This document shows positions 15,513 through 22,821 of a DNA stretch of 51,273 bases, one piece after another. The notes beneath the pieces are model-generated. The model ran no database searches and was not told the origin of the DNA. It worked only from the letters and a program-made list of their open reading frames with translations. Numbering within the stretch: the stretch's first letter is position 1; every line of letters begins with the position of its first letter. Made by a program: the position numbers and the translations under genes. This DNA is from Bacillota bacterium. Lineage in GTDB: Bacteria > Bacillota > Clostridia > Lachnospirales > Lachnospiraceae. Where the stretch lies: assembly GCA_023437715.1 (NCBI GenBank), contig JAEZFK010000030.1:1-51273 (forward strand). Direction: 5' to 3'.

Positions 15513-15788
15513 CTATAAAGAAGAATTCAATAGATTTATTAAAAAACTGCAAACTACACATTGCCGAAGAGACGATAAGATTCGCCTAATAAGATACAGA
15601 ACATTTGCCTTAAAACCTAAAACGGGAATGCCGTCATTGGTCATAATATCTTTCTGGATGACCCGCCAGTTAAGCCCGGCAAGCTCCAGGGCTGATTCTG
15701 AGGTGGGAGCCTCTGCTACGGAGGTGCCAAGGCCATGCCAGGGCGCCTTTCTTCCTGTGTAGAACATTGTTTCAACTTCTGCAGCCAT
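15513..15788 (-). pseudogene. Truncated second DUF932 gene
   Basis: The first 63 residues (MAAEVETMFYTGRKAPWHGL and on to VLGFKANV) match the N-terminus of the DUF932 protein at 9290-10222, including the same start context (GGAGG and MAAEVE). After about 15600 similarity stops and the frame reads into unrelated sequence ending at 15513. The rest of the family domain is missing. It is a 3'-truncated copy, presumably cut by recombination between the two related DUF932 regions or by deletion. Confidence 0.8.
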
Positions 15789-16040
15789 TCTTCTTTCCTC
15801 CTGTCCTTGATTCGTTGATCTTATTTTTGTGTCTCTTACATGATTTTTCATGTACTTTAAATTATCCTGCTATTTTTCTATTTCTTTTACACGTTTTTTC
15901 CTCCTTTCCGAACAATAAAATACCCTCCGGCTATCAAAAGATGGGAGGGTTCAGCGGATTACCCGGCTGGCCTTCAAAAGCTGCATTTTCCAGAAAACCG
16001 CAAGTCCTTTACACCTGGTATTTTTCCGCAAAAGAAGAGG

Positions 16041-16083
16041 GTGTCGCAAAATCACTAAAATGAAGTGATGGAGTGACACTCTC
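16041..16083. repeat. Hairpin sharing GTGTCGCAAAAT with the window's right end
   Basis: GTGTC and AATCACT on the left pair with AGTGAT and GTGACAC on the right. The first 12 bases recur at 51041-51052, and AGCGTACTTTAATAAG follows about 100 bases later at both places (16144-16159 and 51153-51168). Both are probably 3' ends of the same kind of insertion sequence. Confidence 0.45.
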
Positions 16084-16679
16084 ATTCTATGTAAGCAAAA
16101 AAATAGGAAAGCCTCCTGTTTTGTGGATTCTTTTCCTTTTTCAAGCGTACTTTAATAAGCCGTTTGATTTCACTTTAATTTTAATGCTATATATTCTTCA
16201 TACTCGTGAATTTGTCGCAGAAAATGTTGAAAAAATAATTCTCTGTGGGGATCCCTCTTTTGACGGTGCTTTGTATGTTTTACTATAACTCATTCCGGTT
16301 ACCAACTGGTTACATTTGGAATTTGTTTGTATTTTCTTAATATTTTTTATAAACAAATCATTCTTCAGAGAGGGCTTCTATTCGAAGTAAAATCCCCCTC
16401 CACCAGACCTGTGGGCATGAGCGCTTTGTATGAGAAAGAAATAAAAGCAGAACTGGAGAAGATATGCGGACATAAAGGCTAGTCCACGAAACATGTTGAG
16501 GTAGAGGTTGATAAATAAAGATTTTACTAATAATGCATGGAAAGATTATATATTGACAGATAAAGGATAGAAAAGCCCTGAAAGCAAGCTCCCTTTCCGG
16601 GCATCTTGTATGAATAGATAACCTGCTCCTTACCAAAATCACCAAAGACGAAATTGGGCTACCATCCATCGTATAAGCC

Positions 16680-16722
16680 GTAGCATCTTTGGGCACTCCT
16701 CAGCGTTGCCCAAAGATGCTAC
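16680..16722. repeat. Perfect 16-bp hairpin with 11-base loop
   Basis: GTAGCATCTTTGGGCA (16680-16695) and TGCCCAAAGATGCTAC (16707-16722) match with no mismatch. There is no T tract, so it is not a normal terminator. Position in decayed mobile DNA suggests an element end or a recombination site. Confidence 0.6.
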
Positions 16723-16776
16723 AACAAAATCATTAACAGATCATTGAGTGATTATTCCTTTTACATTAAACTTTAT

Positions 16777-17290
16777 TCATAACCTTTTTTGAAATACGGA
16801 TGCAGCAGCAATCTCAATAATATTATTGTGCACCTCCAGTTCTTCCAGTTCTTCTGATAAATATTTAAAATCAATCGTTTCATTGAATCTTCTATATTCC
16901 CCGTTAGCGGTTCTCATTATATGCTTGAGCCGACCCTTTAATGTCTCCGGGCACTTATCAGAATAAAAAACTGCCTGAACTGTCTGTTGGGAAACTGCTA
17001 TGATATTTTTAAACATTGTAGAAATAATATCTTCATCAATAATACTCGTATACTGTTTTATAACGTCAGGAGAAAGTGTAAGAAGCTTTGAATGGGTTGT
17101 TACCAGTACCTGGTATTCCTCCATAGTATCATATCTAAAATACTCCCTGCATTTCCTGACTGTATTTATAATCTCCGATTCATCTAAATCATATCATACA
17201 TTTAGCTCCACTGATGAGTATCCTAAATTTCGGGTGATATTTTTGAATGATGTTCCTGTTACAGAGAGAGATGCATCAAGAATTATGATA
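16777..17290 (-). pseudogene. Hypothetical gene with in-frame stop, 3' part intact
   Basis: The 3' part (from the ATG at 17124) encodes 115 residues with no recognised family: MEEYQVLVTTHSKLLTLSPD, and a charged end. The same frame continues upstream past a single TGA near 17195 (reading ...SSVELNV, stop, YDLDESEIINTVRKC), and the DNA before it still reads as protein to about 17290, where IS110-like sequence begins. This suggests a longer gene broken by a nonsense codon and by the adjacent mobile element. No credible ribosome site lies before 17124. Confidence 0.45.
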
Positions 17291-17446
17291 CGGATGCTGA
17301 CGCTCCGGCAGTCATGTAGACATAGTAAGGCTTACTTTCCCCCAAACAGCTCTTTATATACTTTGGTTTGGATTCGGCCGAAAACGGCCCGTGAAATTTG
17401 AAAGAACGAAAATCAGTATGTTGAAACCAGGTTCCAGGATTGCAAG

Positions 17447-17638
17447 GTGCGTAATCCATACCATAGCACTCATCAGCATCGGCAGGAACAGGGAGGACTC
17501 TGCAAAGCGCTGTATGACTATTGCCTAAAAAATACAACGCCAAGCCCAAAATGGTGGCAATGGGTGCTGGTATGCACAAGGCTTGTAACATTGTATTTGC
17601 AACTTTCCTGGATAATAGTTCCAAAAATCCGGACAGGT
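17447..17638 (+). pseudogene. IS110-family transposase remnant, C-terminal
   Basis: The plus strand reads RHRQEQGGLCKALYDYCLKN and, after a one-base frame change near 17553, MVAMGAGMHKACNIVFATFL. The second piece matches the conserved C-terminal end of IS110/IS1111 transposases (a small-residue-rich MGAxMHKxCNIxFA block). Only the last part survives and it carries a frameshift, so it is inactive. Confidence 0.65.
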
Positions 17639-17786
17639 AGTTCAAAGCGATGTTGGTATAATCAATTGGGTAAAATACAGGAAACAGAAAATACATAAAA
17701 AAATGCAGATAAAATTGAAAAAAATAAAATAATTAAATAAATATATTATAAACGCAAAAAAACAACCGATTATAAACATATAACCC

Positions 17787-17815
17787 TTGCAATAATGTGA
17801 ATTTTACGCTAAAAT
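17787..17815 (+). promoter_or_regulatory. Sigma-A promoter of the choline-binding/cps operon
   Basis: TTGCAA (17787-17792) and TAAAAT (17810-17815) are separated by exactly 17 bases. Transcription would start near 17822, about 60 bases before the first ATG. The upstream 80 bases are A/T-rich. Confidence 0.7.
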
Positions 17816-17884
17816 ATGAGTAGCAAAATAAAAATTTACTGGCGAATGAAAATTGAAAAAGGGATTTGAAAGGAGAGAAACATT

Positions 17885-18769
17885 ATGAGAATGAAGAAGT
17901 TGGCTATAGTCTTTTTGACTGGAGCACTCACAGTAGGAGGAACAATGACTGCGGCTGCAGCGTGGGTTCCTTCAAATTCTGACTGGAAATATCAGAATGA
18001 GGATGGCAGCTGGCAGGTAAACAAATGGTTCCAGGATACAGATGGCAAATGGTATCATTTTGATGAAAATGGTCTTGCGCGTAAGGGCTGGTTTAAGGAC
18101 GCTGATGGCAAATGGTATTTCTTTGCGTATAACGGAATTATGCAGACTGGTTTAATTAAAGTTGATAACAAGGTTTATTACTTGGAAGATTCGGGAGCTT
18201 TGTTTGTAGGTACTAAGAAAATAAACGATACGGATTATAACTTTACTGAATATGGAACCACTAACGGAAGCCCATCCGTGGGTTCCACCCATACCTGGGG
18301 ATCAAATGGTAACCAGAGCGGGACGATCACAGGCGGAGGCGGGTTCTCCCGCGGTGGTAGCGGAAGTGGAAATGGCTCTACTACAATCGAAAGTGCTGAA
18401 ATGACTACCGCAAAAAAGGCGATTGAAAACACCATTACTGAAGATATCTCCAGCGGATATGCGCAGTTTAACATTTCAGACCGGAAAATTACGGTTTCCA
18501 TATCGGAAAGTCAGGAGACAACTGCACTAAGTGAAGCTCTGGATGATGCGGAAGATATTCTCTCTCAGATTTTAGGTGTTGACAATGTTAAAAGTGTTAC
18601 GATTGGCTCTGTAACGTTGGATCAGACCTCTACCGCGGAGGACCTTAAGCAGGCTGCCAGAAATCTTGGATTTGAAGCGGATACTAAACTTGGTGACCTT
18701 ACAGGGAAGACGGTAACAGTCACTTTGGAAAATGGTGAAACGATTGTTTATACTTTCGTTATCAAGTAA
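17885..18769 (+). CDS. Choline-binding-repeat surface protein, 294 aa
   Basis: A signal peptide (MRMKKLAIVFLTGALTVGG, cleaved after TAAAA near residue 25) is followed by four cell-wall-binding (choline-binding) repeats, residues 27-120, with the typical aromatic/Gly pattern such as GKWYHFDENGLARKGW and GKWYFFAYNGIMQTG. A Gly/Ser-rich linker (about 135-170) leads to a C-terminal domain of about 120 residues ending GKTVTVTLENGETIVYTFVI with no recognised family. The protein should sit on the cell envelope, bound to teichoic acid or glycan. AAAGGAG supports the start. It is the first gene after the promoter and is followed by a terminator, then by the membrane protein and cps genes, so some readthrough is expected. 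Confidence 0.85.
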   Translation: MRMKKLAIVFLTGALTVGGTMTAAAAWVPSNSDWKYQNEDGSWQVNKWFQDTDGKWYHFDENGLARKGWFKDADGKWYFFAYNGIMQTGLIKVDNKVYYLEDSGALFVGTKKINDTDYNFTEYGTTNGSPSVGSTHTWGSNGNQSGTITGGGGFSRGGSGSGNGSTTIESAEMTTAKKAIENTITEDISSGYAQFNISDRKITVSISESQETTALSEALDDAEDILSQILGVDNVKSVTIGSVTLDQTSTAEDLKQAARNLGFEADTKLGDLTGKTVTVTLENGETIVYTFVIK

Positions 18770-18796
18770 ATAAAATAATCCGTTTATTCCTTTTTA

Positions 18797-18826
18797 GGGT
18801 GGCTCCCACAGGAACCACCCTATTTT
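18797..18826 (+). terminator. Terminator between the choline-binding gene and the cps module
   Basis: GGGTGG, TCC and their partners GGA, CCACCC form a GC-rich stem (18797-18820), followed by TATTTTT. Partial termination would set a higher level of the surface protein than of the downstream genes. Confidence 0.8.
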
Positions 18827-18843
18827 TAAGTGTGGAGAGAATA

Positions 18844-20391
18844 ATGAAAGCAGAAAAGCTATTGTTTATTTGCGGAGCAGTTTTAATCATGAGCATCAGC
18901 GTGAGACAAACGGTTTATGCCGGTTCTATTAATGAAAATGAGCAGTCTGTCATATCGGCGATAAATGGCCAATTTGAAAAAGATGGTGTTGTTTATGAGG
19001 TAAACCCGAAATACATAAGCTCTGTTACAAGCTATATGGGACGTGATGATGTGGATTTAACATCTGAAGAAGCTCAGTCCGCCATTTCAGAGATTTATTC
19101 CAATGTACAGACAGGGATAGAAAGCGGATATTTGACGGAGGTTGGAAGAAGTGATTCTGGGCAGGCTGAATCTCCTGTTTCGGAGGAAAATGAGACACCC
19201 TTGGATGAAAAAGCTTCGGACAAGGGCAAGGAAAAACATTTAGAAGCTGAGACTCCCTTAAACGAAAACAATAGTGCAGAGAATGAAACGGACTCAAAAA
19301 GAGAACAAAGCCCAGAAATCCAAACGAGTCCTGAAAAGAAACAGAGTACAAAGAATGCAGATCAGTTCCACATTATATCAATTCTTGAACTGGCTGGAAA
19401 AGCGCCTCCTCAAACATATAACTACTTATATGAAGATACTGACAGAGTGATGAGAGAGGTCAAAATCTCATGGGGAATTTTGAATACTATTACAGGAATT
19501 TTGGGATGCATCATCTTTTTGATTTTGATTTTGTCCATGTATATGAAATTATTGGTCAGTCACAGACACCGTAAGCTGCGCCAAACTTTAAAATATATTC
19601 TTTCATTTTCTATGGCTGTGCTTTCCTGTATTTTCTGTTTATGTGGTGGTATCTGGTTTGGGGCTTTTCAGAAAAATGCAATTTTAAATCGGCTGTCAGA
19701 TACGGGATATTATCCGACCATTTACAACGAACTGAGAAAAGATACCTCGATTTCTTTCGCACTGTTAAATATTCCTGACAGCGTGATGGATGAAGCCATT
19801 ACTTATGAAAAAGTTGTTCTGGCTGCCAGACAGCAGGTAGAAAATGATCTGCAGGGCGGAACCTATAAGGCGGATACATCTTTGCTGGTGGAACCTTTAA
19901 AATCTGATATTGAAGAATATTTCAAAGAAAATTCCGTAGAGCTGACAAATGAGGCGGAAATGGGCATAAATATTTTGATGGAGCGGCTTAATGAAAAATA
20001 TACGGCTTTGTTGAAGTGGCCATTTGCACCATGGTGGCTTCAGACGAAAGGTGTATATGGGAAAATGGCATTTCTGGTTTTTCCATTGTCACTGTTTTTA
20101 ATGGCGGCGGCACAGCTCATTCTTATTTTCATTCATCATTATAAGCATAGAGGGGGAATTCTTGGTGCACGTGGCCTGTTAGCAGGAAGTACTGCCGGGT
20201 TTTTAATATTTACCGTAAGCTTTTTGATTTTGAAAGAACGGTGGCAGGAAATAAGTCCTTCTTACATGAATTCATTTTTTGAAATTTATATAAACGGCAT
20301 ATGGCAGGCTGGGGCAGAATTCTGCGGAATCGTTTTCTTGTTTTCAGGTGTGATTCTGGCTGCGGCAAGGGCATGGAAAGAAGGGAGATAG
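18844..20391 (+). CDS. Multi-spanning membrane protein upstream of cpsB, 515 aa
   Basis: I do not recognise a named family. It starts with a signal-like segment (LLFICGAVLIMSIS), then a conserved-looking extracytoplasmic domain (KYISSVTSYMGRDDVDLTSEEA near residues 55-80), a long Glu/Ser/Lys-rich linker (about 110-180), and five or so transmembrane segments (ILGCIIFLILILSMYM, FSMAVLSCIFCLCGGIW, FLVFPLSLFLMAAAQLILIF, GFLIFTVSFLIL, FCGIVFLFSGVILAAA). Start at 18844 is set by GGAGAG upstream; the longer frame starts inside the terminator. It ends one base before the TTG of cpsB. A role in exporting or sensing the polysaccharide is an inference from position. Confidence 0.72.
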   Translation: MKAEKLLFICGAVLIMSISVRQTVYAGSINENEQSVISAINGQFEKDGVVYEVNPKYISSVTSYMGRDDVDLTSEEAQSAISEIYSNVQTGIESGYLTEVGRSDSGQAESPVSEENETPLDEKASDKGKEKHLEAETPLNENNSAENETDSKREQSPEIQTSPEKKQSTKNADQFHIISILELAGKAPPQTYNYLYEDTDRVMREVKISWGILNTITGILGCIIFLILILSMYMKLLVSHRHRKLRQTLKYILSFSMAVLSCIFCLCGGIWFGAFQKNAILNRLSDTGYYPTIYNELRKDTSISFALLNIPDSVMDEAITYEKVVLAARQQVENDLQGGTYKADTSLLVEPLKSDIEEYFKENSVELTNEAEMGINILMERLNEKYTALLKWPFAPWWLQTKGVYGKMAFLVFPLSLFLMAAAQLILIFIHHYKHRGGILGARGLLAGSTAGFLIFTVSFLILKERWQEISPSYMNSFFEIYINGIWQAGAEFCGIVFLFSGVILAAARAWKEGR

Positions 20392-21129
20392 TTGGAACAA
20401 AATTATGTGTTTGATATCCATTGCCATCTGATCCCAGGAGTAGACGATGGATCAAAAAATATGGAAGAAAGCCTTGACGCTTTAAAGGAAGATTATGATC
20501 AAGATGTCAGATGGGTAATATGTACTCCTCATGTGTCTGCTGATTTGAGTCATGAGGCAGAGGAGAAAATGAAAGCCTCTTTTTCCGAATTAGAACGCCG
20601 TTTAAAGAAAACTGATTTTGGAAGCGAGATGGAGATTTATCTGGGATGTGAATTTATGTACTCAGGAAGTCTTGCAGACCGGCTTGAAGCAGGAGAACTT
20701 TGGACTATGGCTGGGAGTGGCTATATTCTTGTGGAGTTTTTTCCTTCAATAGCCTATGAAGAATTATATCAGGCAGTCCGGCGGCTTTGCGCGCTTGGAT
20801 ATATTCCTATATTGGCCCATGTAGAACGATACTTATGTTTATATAAAAATGTTGACAAACTTCGGGAAGTACATGAGGCGGGAGCTTATTTTCAAGTAAA
20901 TGCTACGAGCTTAAATGGAAATATATTTAATAAAAAAGTGGCCTATGTCAGAGGACTTTGTAAATCCGGACTGATCCATTTTCTTGCCACGGACAGCCAT
21001 GGTATGGCATACAGGCGGCCAGACATGAAAAAAGGAGTTCAATGGGTAATGCGTAATTGTGACCGGTCTCTTGGAGAAAAGATACTGTATCGGAACGGAC
21101 TTGCCATGTTGAATGATACTATTATTTAA
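20392..21129 (+). CDS. cpsB: CpsB/CapC-type tyrosine phosphatase, 245 aa
   Basis: This PHP-fold metal-dependent phosphatase removes phosphate from the C-terminal tyrosines of the CpsD kinase. The metal-binding motifs are in place: DIHCHLIPGVDDGS at 8-21, CTPHVS near 44, GCEFMYS near 85, AHVERY near 142 and TDSHG near 201. Length fits the family (about 240-255). The start is TTG, with GGAG nearby and the preceding stop TAG directly adjacent. It precedes the Wzz-like and kinase genes, the usual order for the Gram-positive cps regulatory block. Confidence 0.93.
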   Translation: MEQNYVFDIHCHLIPGVDDGSKNMEESLDALKEDYDQDVRWVICTPHVSADLSHEAEEKMKASFSELERRLKKTDFGSEMEIYLGCEFMYSGSLADRLEAGELWTMAGSGYILVEFFPSIAYEELYQAVRRLCALGYIPILAHVERYLCLYKNVDKLREVHEAGAYFQVNATSLNGNIFNKKVAYVRGLCKSGLIHFLATDSHGMAYRRPDMKKGVQWVMRNCDRSLGEKILYRNGLAMLNDTII

Positions 21130-21143
21130 CAGAGGAGAAATCA

Positions 21144-21890
21144 ATGGGAACTAGCCGGGAAAATGATTTAAATACAATAAATTTAATAGAATTATTTTAT
21201 GTGTTAAAACAGAGAATATGGATAATTATACTGGCGTGCATTTTGGGAGCCATTACTTTTGGCTTATTTACTTCCATGGTGATGAAACCGGTTTTTACTT
21301 CTTCCACTATGCTTTATGTTGTCAATAAGACGACAACTCTGCCTTCTTTATCGGATCTTCAACTGGGAACGCAGCTTACGAAAGATTATAAGGTGCTCGT
21401 CACCAGCCGTCCGGTTACAATGAAAGTAATTAAGGATCTGGGATTAAATATGACGCATCAACAGCTTGTGGAAAAAATTAAGGTAATAAATCCAACGGAT
21501 ACCAGAATTCTCACTATTTCTGTAGAGGATGCTGACCCTTATATGGCTAAAAGCATTGCAGATAAGGTGGCTGAAGTGGCTTCAGACAGGATGGCAGAAA
21601 TTATGGATTCTGCGCCCCCTAATATTGTGGAGGAGGCATATCTGCCTCTTGAAAAGACGAGGCCTAGTGTTCCTAAGAGTGTTGTTTTAGGCGGTCTGGC
21701 TGGTTGTTTTCTGGCTGGTTTAATTATTCTGATGTTATTTTATTTAAATGACACAATTAAAACTCCTGAAGATGTGGAAAAATATCTAGGCTTAAACACA
21801 CTATCAGCAATTCCTGTGTTTGAAGACAATGGTTCGTCCCGCAAAAAGAGACGCAAAAAAAGCTTTGAGAAAGGAGGCAGGATTTCATGA
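21144..21890 (+). CDS. Wzz/CapA-type polysaccharide chain-length modulator, 248 aa
   Basis: The protein has two membrane segments: near residue 20-40 (IWIIILACILGAITFGLF) and near 180-200 (VLGGLAGCFLAGLIILMLF). Between them is an extracytoplasmic domain with the Wzz pattern, including YVVNKTTTLPSLSDLQLGTQL and ITKDYKVLVTSRPV-like segments. The C-terminal cytoplasmic tail (KTPEDVEKYLG and a Lys/Arg-rich end) activates the partner kinase in this family. AGAGGAG precedes the ATG. It ends four bases into the kinase gene (ATGA overlap), so translation is coupled. Confidence 0.92.
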   Translation: MGTSRENDLNTINLIELFYVLKQRIWIIILACILGAITFGLFTSMVMKPVFTSSTMLYVVNKTTTLPSLSDLQLGTQLTKDYKVLVTSRPVTMKVIKDLGLNMTHQQLVEKIKVINPTDTRILTISVEDADPYMAKSIADKVAEVASDRMAEIMDSAPPNIVEEAYLPLEKTRPSVPKSVVLGGLAGCFLAGLIILMLFYLNDTIKTPEDVEKYLGLNTLSAIPVFEDNGSSRKKRRKKSFEKGGRIS

Positions 21891-22588
21891 GAAAGATTAT
21901 ATTTCGAAAAAAAGATAATCTTGATTTTAAAGCCAATGAAGCGTTTAAAACCCTAAGAACCAACATTCTTTTTTGCGGAAAGGACATTAAGGTTTTGACT
22001 CTCACCAGCTCTACACCTAATGAAGGAAAAACCTCCATATCCTTTCAGTTGGCCTCCTCTTTTGCTGCTTCAGACAAGCGAGTGCTGTTTATCGACGCAG
22101 ACGTTAGGAAATCTGTGATTGCAGGCCGCTATAAAGTAGAAGGCAATCCCTTTGGCCTGACCCACTATATGACAGGCCAAAAAAATATGGACGATGTGAT
22201 CTGCCAGACAGATATAAAAGATATGGATATTATTCTAGCAGGTCCGGTTTCGCCAAATCCGACGGAACTTTTGGGGGGGCCTTTGTTTGCCAGACTTTTG
22301 GAGATGCAGAGAGAAAATTATGATTATATTATTATCGATGCTCCACCTTTAGGGAGTGTAATTGATGCGGCTCTGGTTGCGAAACATTCGGATGGAGCCA
22401 TTATTGTTGTAGAAAGTGGCGTTATTAGCTATAAGATGGCCCAGAGGGTAAAAGACCAGCTTGAAAAAAGCGGTTGTCGCATTTTAGGCGCAGTATTAAA
22501 CAAAGTAGATATGGAACATAATGCTTACTATGGAAATTATTATGGGAAGTATTATGGTAAATACAGTGGAAACTATGGTGAAGCATAA
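21887..22588 (+). CDS. cpsD: CpsD/CapB tyrosine kinase (BY-kinase), 233 aa
   Basis: This BY-kinase controls polysaccharide synthesis through phosphorylation of its tyrosine tail. It has the Walker A motif SSTPNEGKTS (about 41-50), the Walker A' LFIDADVRK (about 68-76) and the Walker B YIIIDAPPLG (about 144-153). The C-terminal tail is a tyrosine cluster (NAYYGNYYGKYYGKYSGNYG), the phosphorylated substrate of CpsB. It overlaps the Wzz-like gene by four bases. IS-type repeats begin 18 bases after its stop, where biosynthetic genes would usually follow in the same direction. Here they are in the opposite orientation. Confidence 0.94.
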   Translation: MRKIIFRKKDNLDFKANEAFKTLRTNILFCGKDIKVLTLTSSTPNEGKTSISFQLASSFAASDKRVLFIDADVRKSVIAGRYKVEGNPFGLTHYMTGQKNMDDVICQTDIKDMDIILAGPVSPNPTELLGGPLFARLLEMQRENYDYIIIDAPPLGSVIDAALVAKHSDGAIIVVESGVISYKMAQRVKDQLEKSGCRILGAVLNKVDMEHNAYYGNYYGKYYGKYSGNYGEA

Positions 22589-22821
22589 TGTTACTGACGC
22601 CTTTCTTTGTCCAAAACCAACGGATTGTTTTTGTCTAAAATTAACCGACAATCATGTCCGCCCCAGCGGACACTATGCTGGTCCTCTGCCAAAATTTAAT
22701 ACAAGTTAAAATGAGAAATTAATCCTCATCTTAACTCACAAGTAAAATGCCATCAGCCAGGCTTTTTCATACAGTCGTTCACAGTCATTTGGCGATATCT
22801 AGTCACGATGGCAGTGAATTC
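22589..22821. other. IS-remnant stretch after cpsD
   Basis: Two tandem 24-base units beginning TTTGTCCAAAACCAAC (22606) and TTTGTCTAAAATTAAC (22630) resemble multiple transposase-binding repeats at the end of an IS. A GTCCGC/GCGGAC hairpin follows at 22657-22672. The last 60 bases may be a decayed IS3 end, because the minus strand reads EFTAIVTRYRQMT up to the ISL3 boundary. Confidence 0.5.

Larger units (their letters stand above)
15856..16776. other. Gene-poor decayed stretch
   Basis: No frame here has a credible ribosome site and family match. The stretch holds a weak hairpin near 15923-15950, the GTGTCGCAAAAT hairpin at 16041, a short frame at 16420 with no recognised partner, and the long hairpin at 16680. 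It looks like remnants of mobile elements. Confidence 0.55.

Noticed and set aside
16358..16696. Minus-strand open frame of 112 codons
   Set aside because: No ribosome site, odd composition, and it runs into one arm of the perfect hairpin; likely chance.
17283..17696. Minus-strand open frame of 137 codons
   Set aside because: It is a shadow of the plus-strand IS110 remnant, with no ribosome site and no family pattern.
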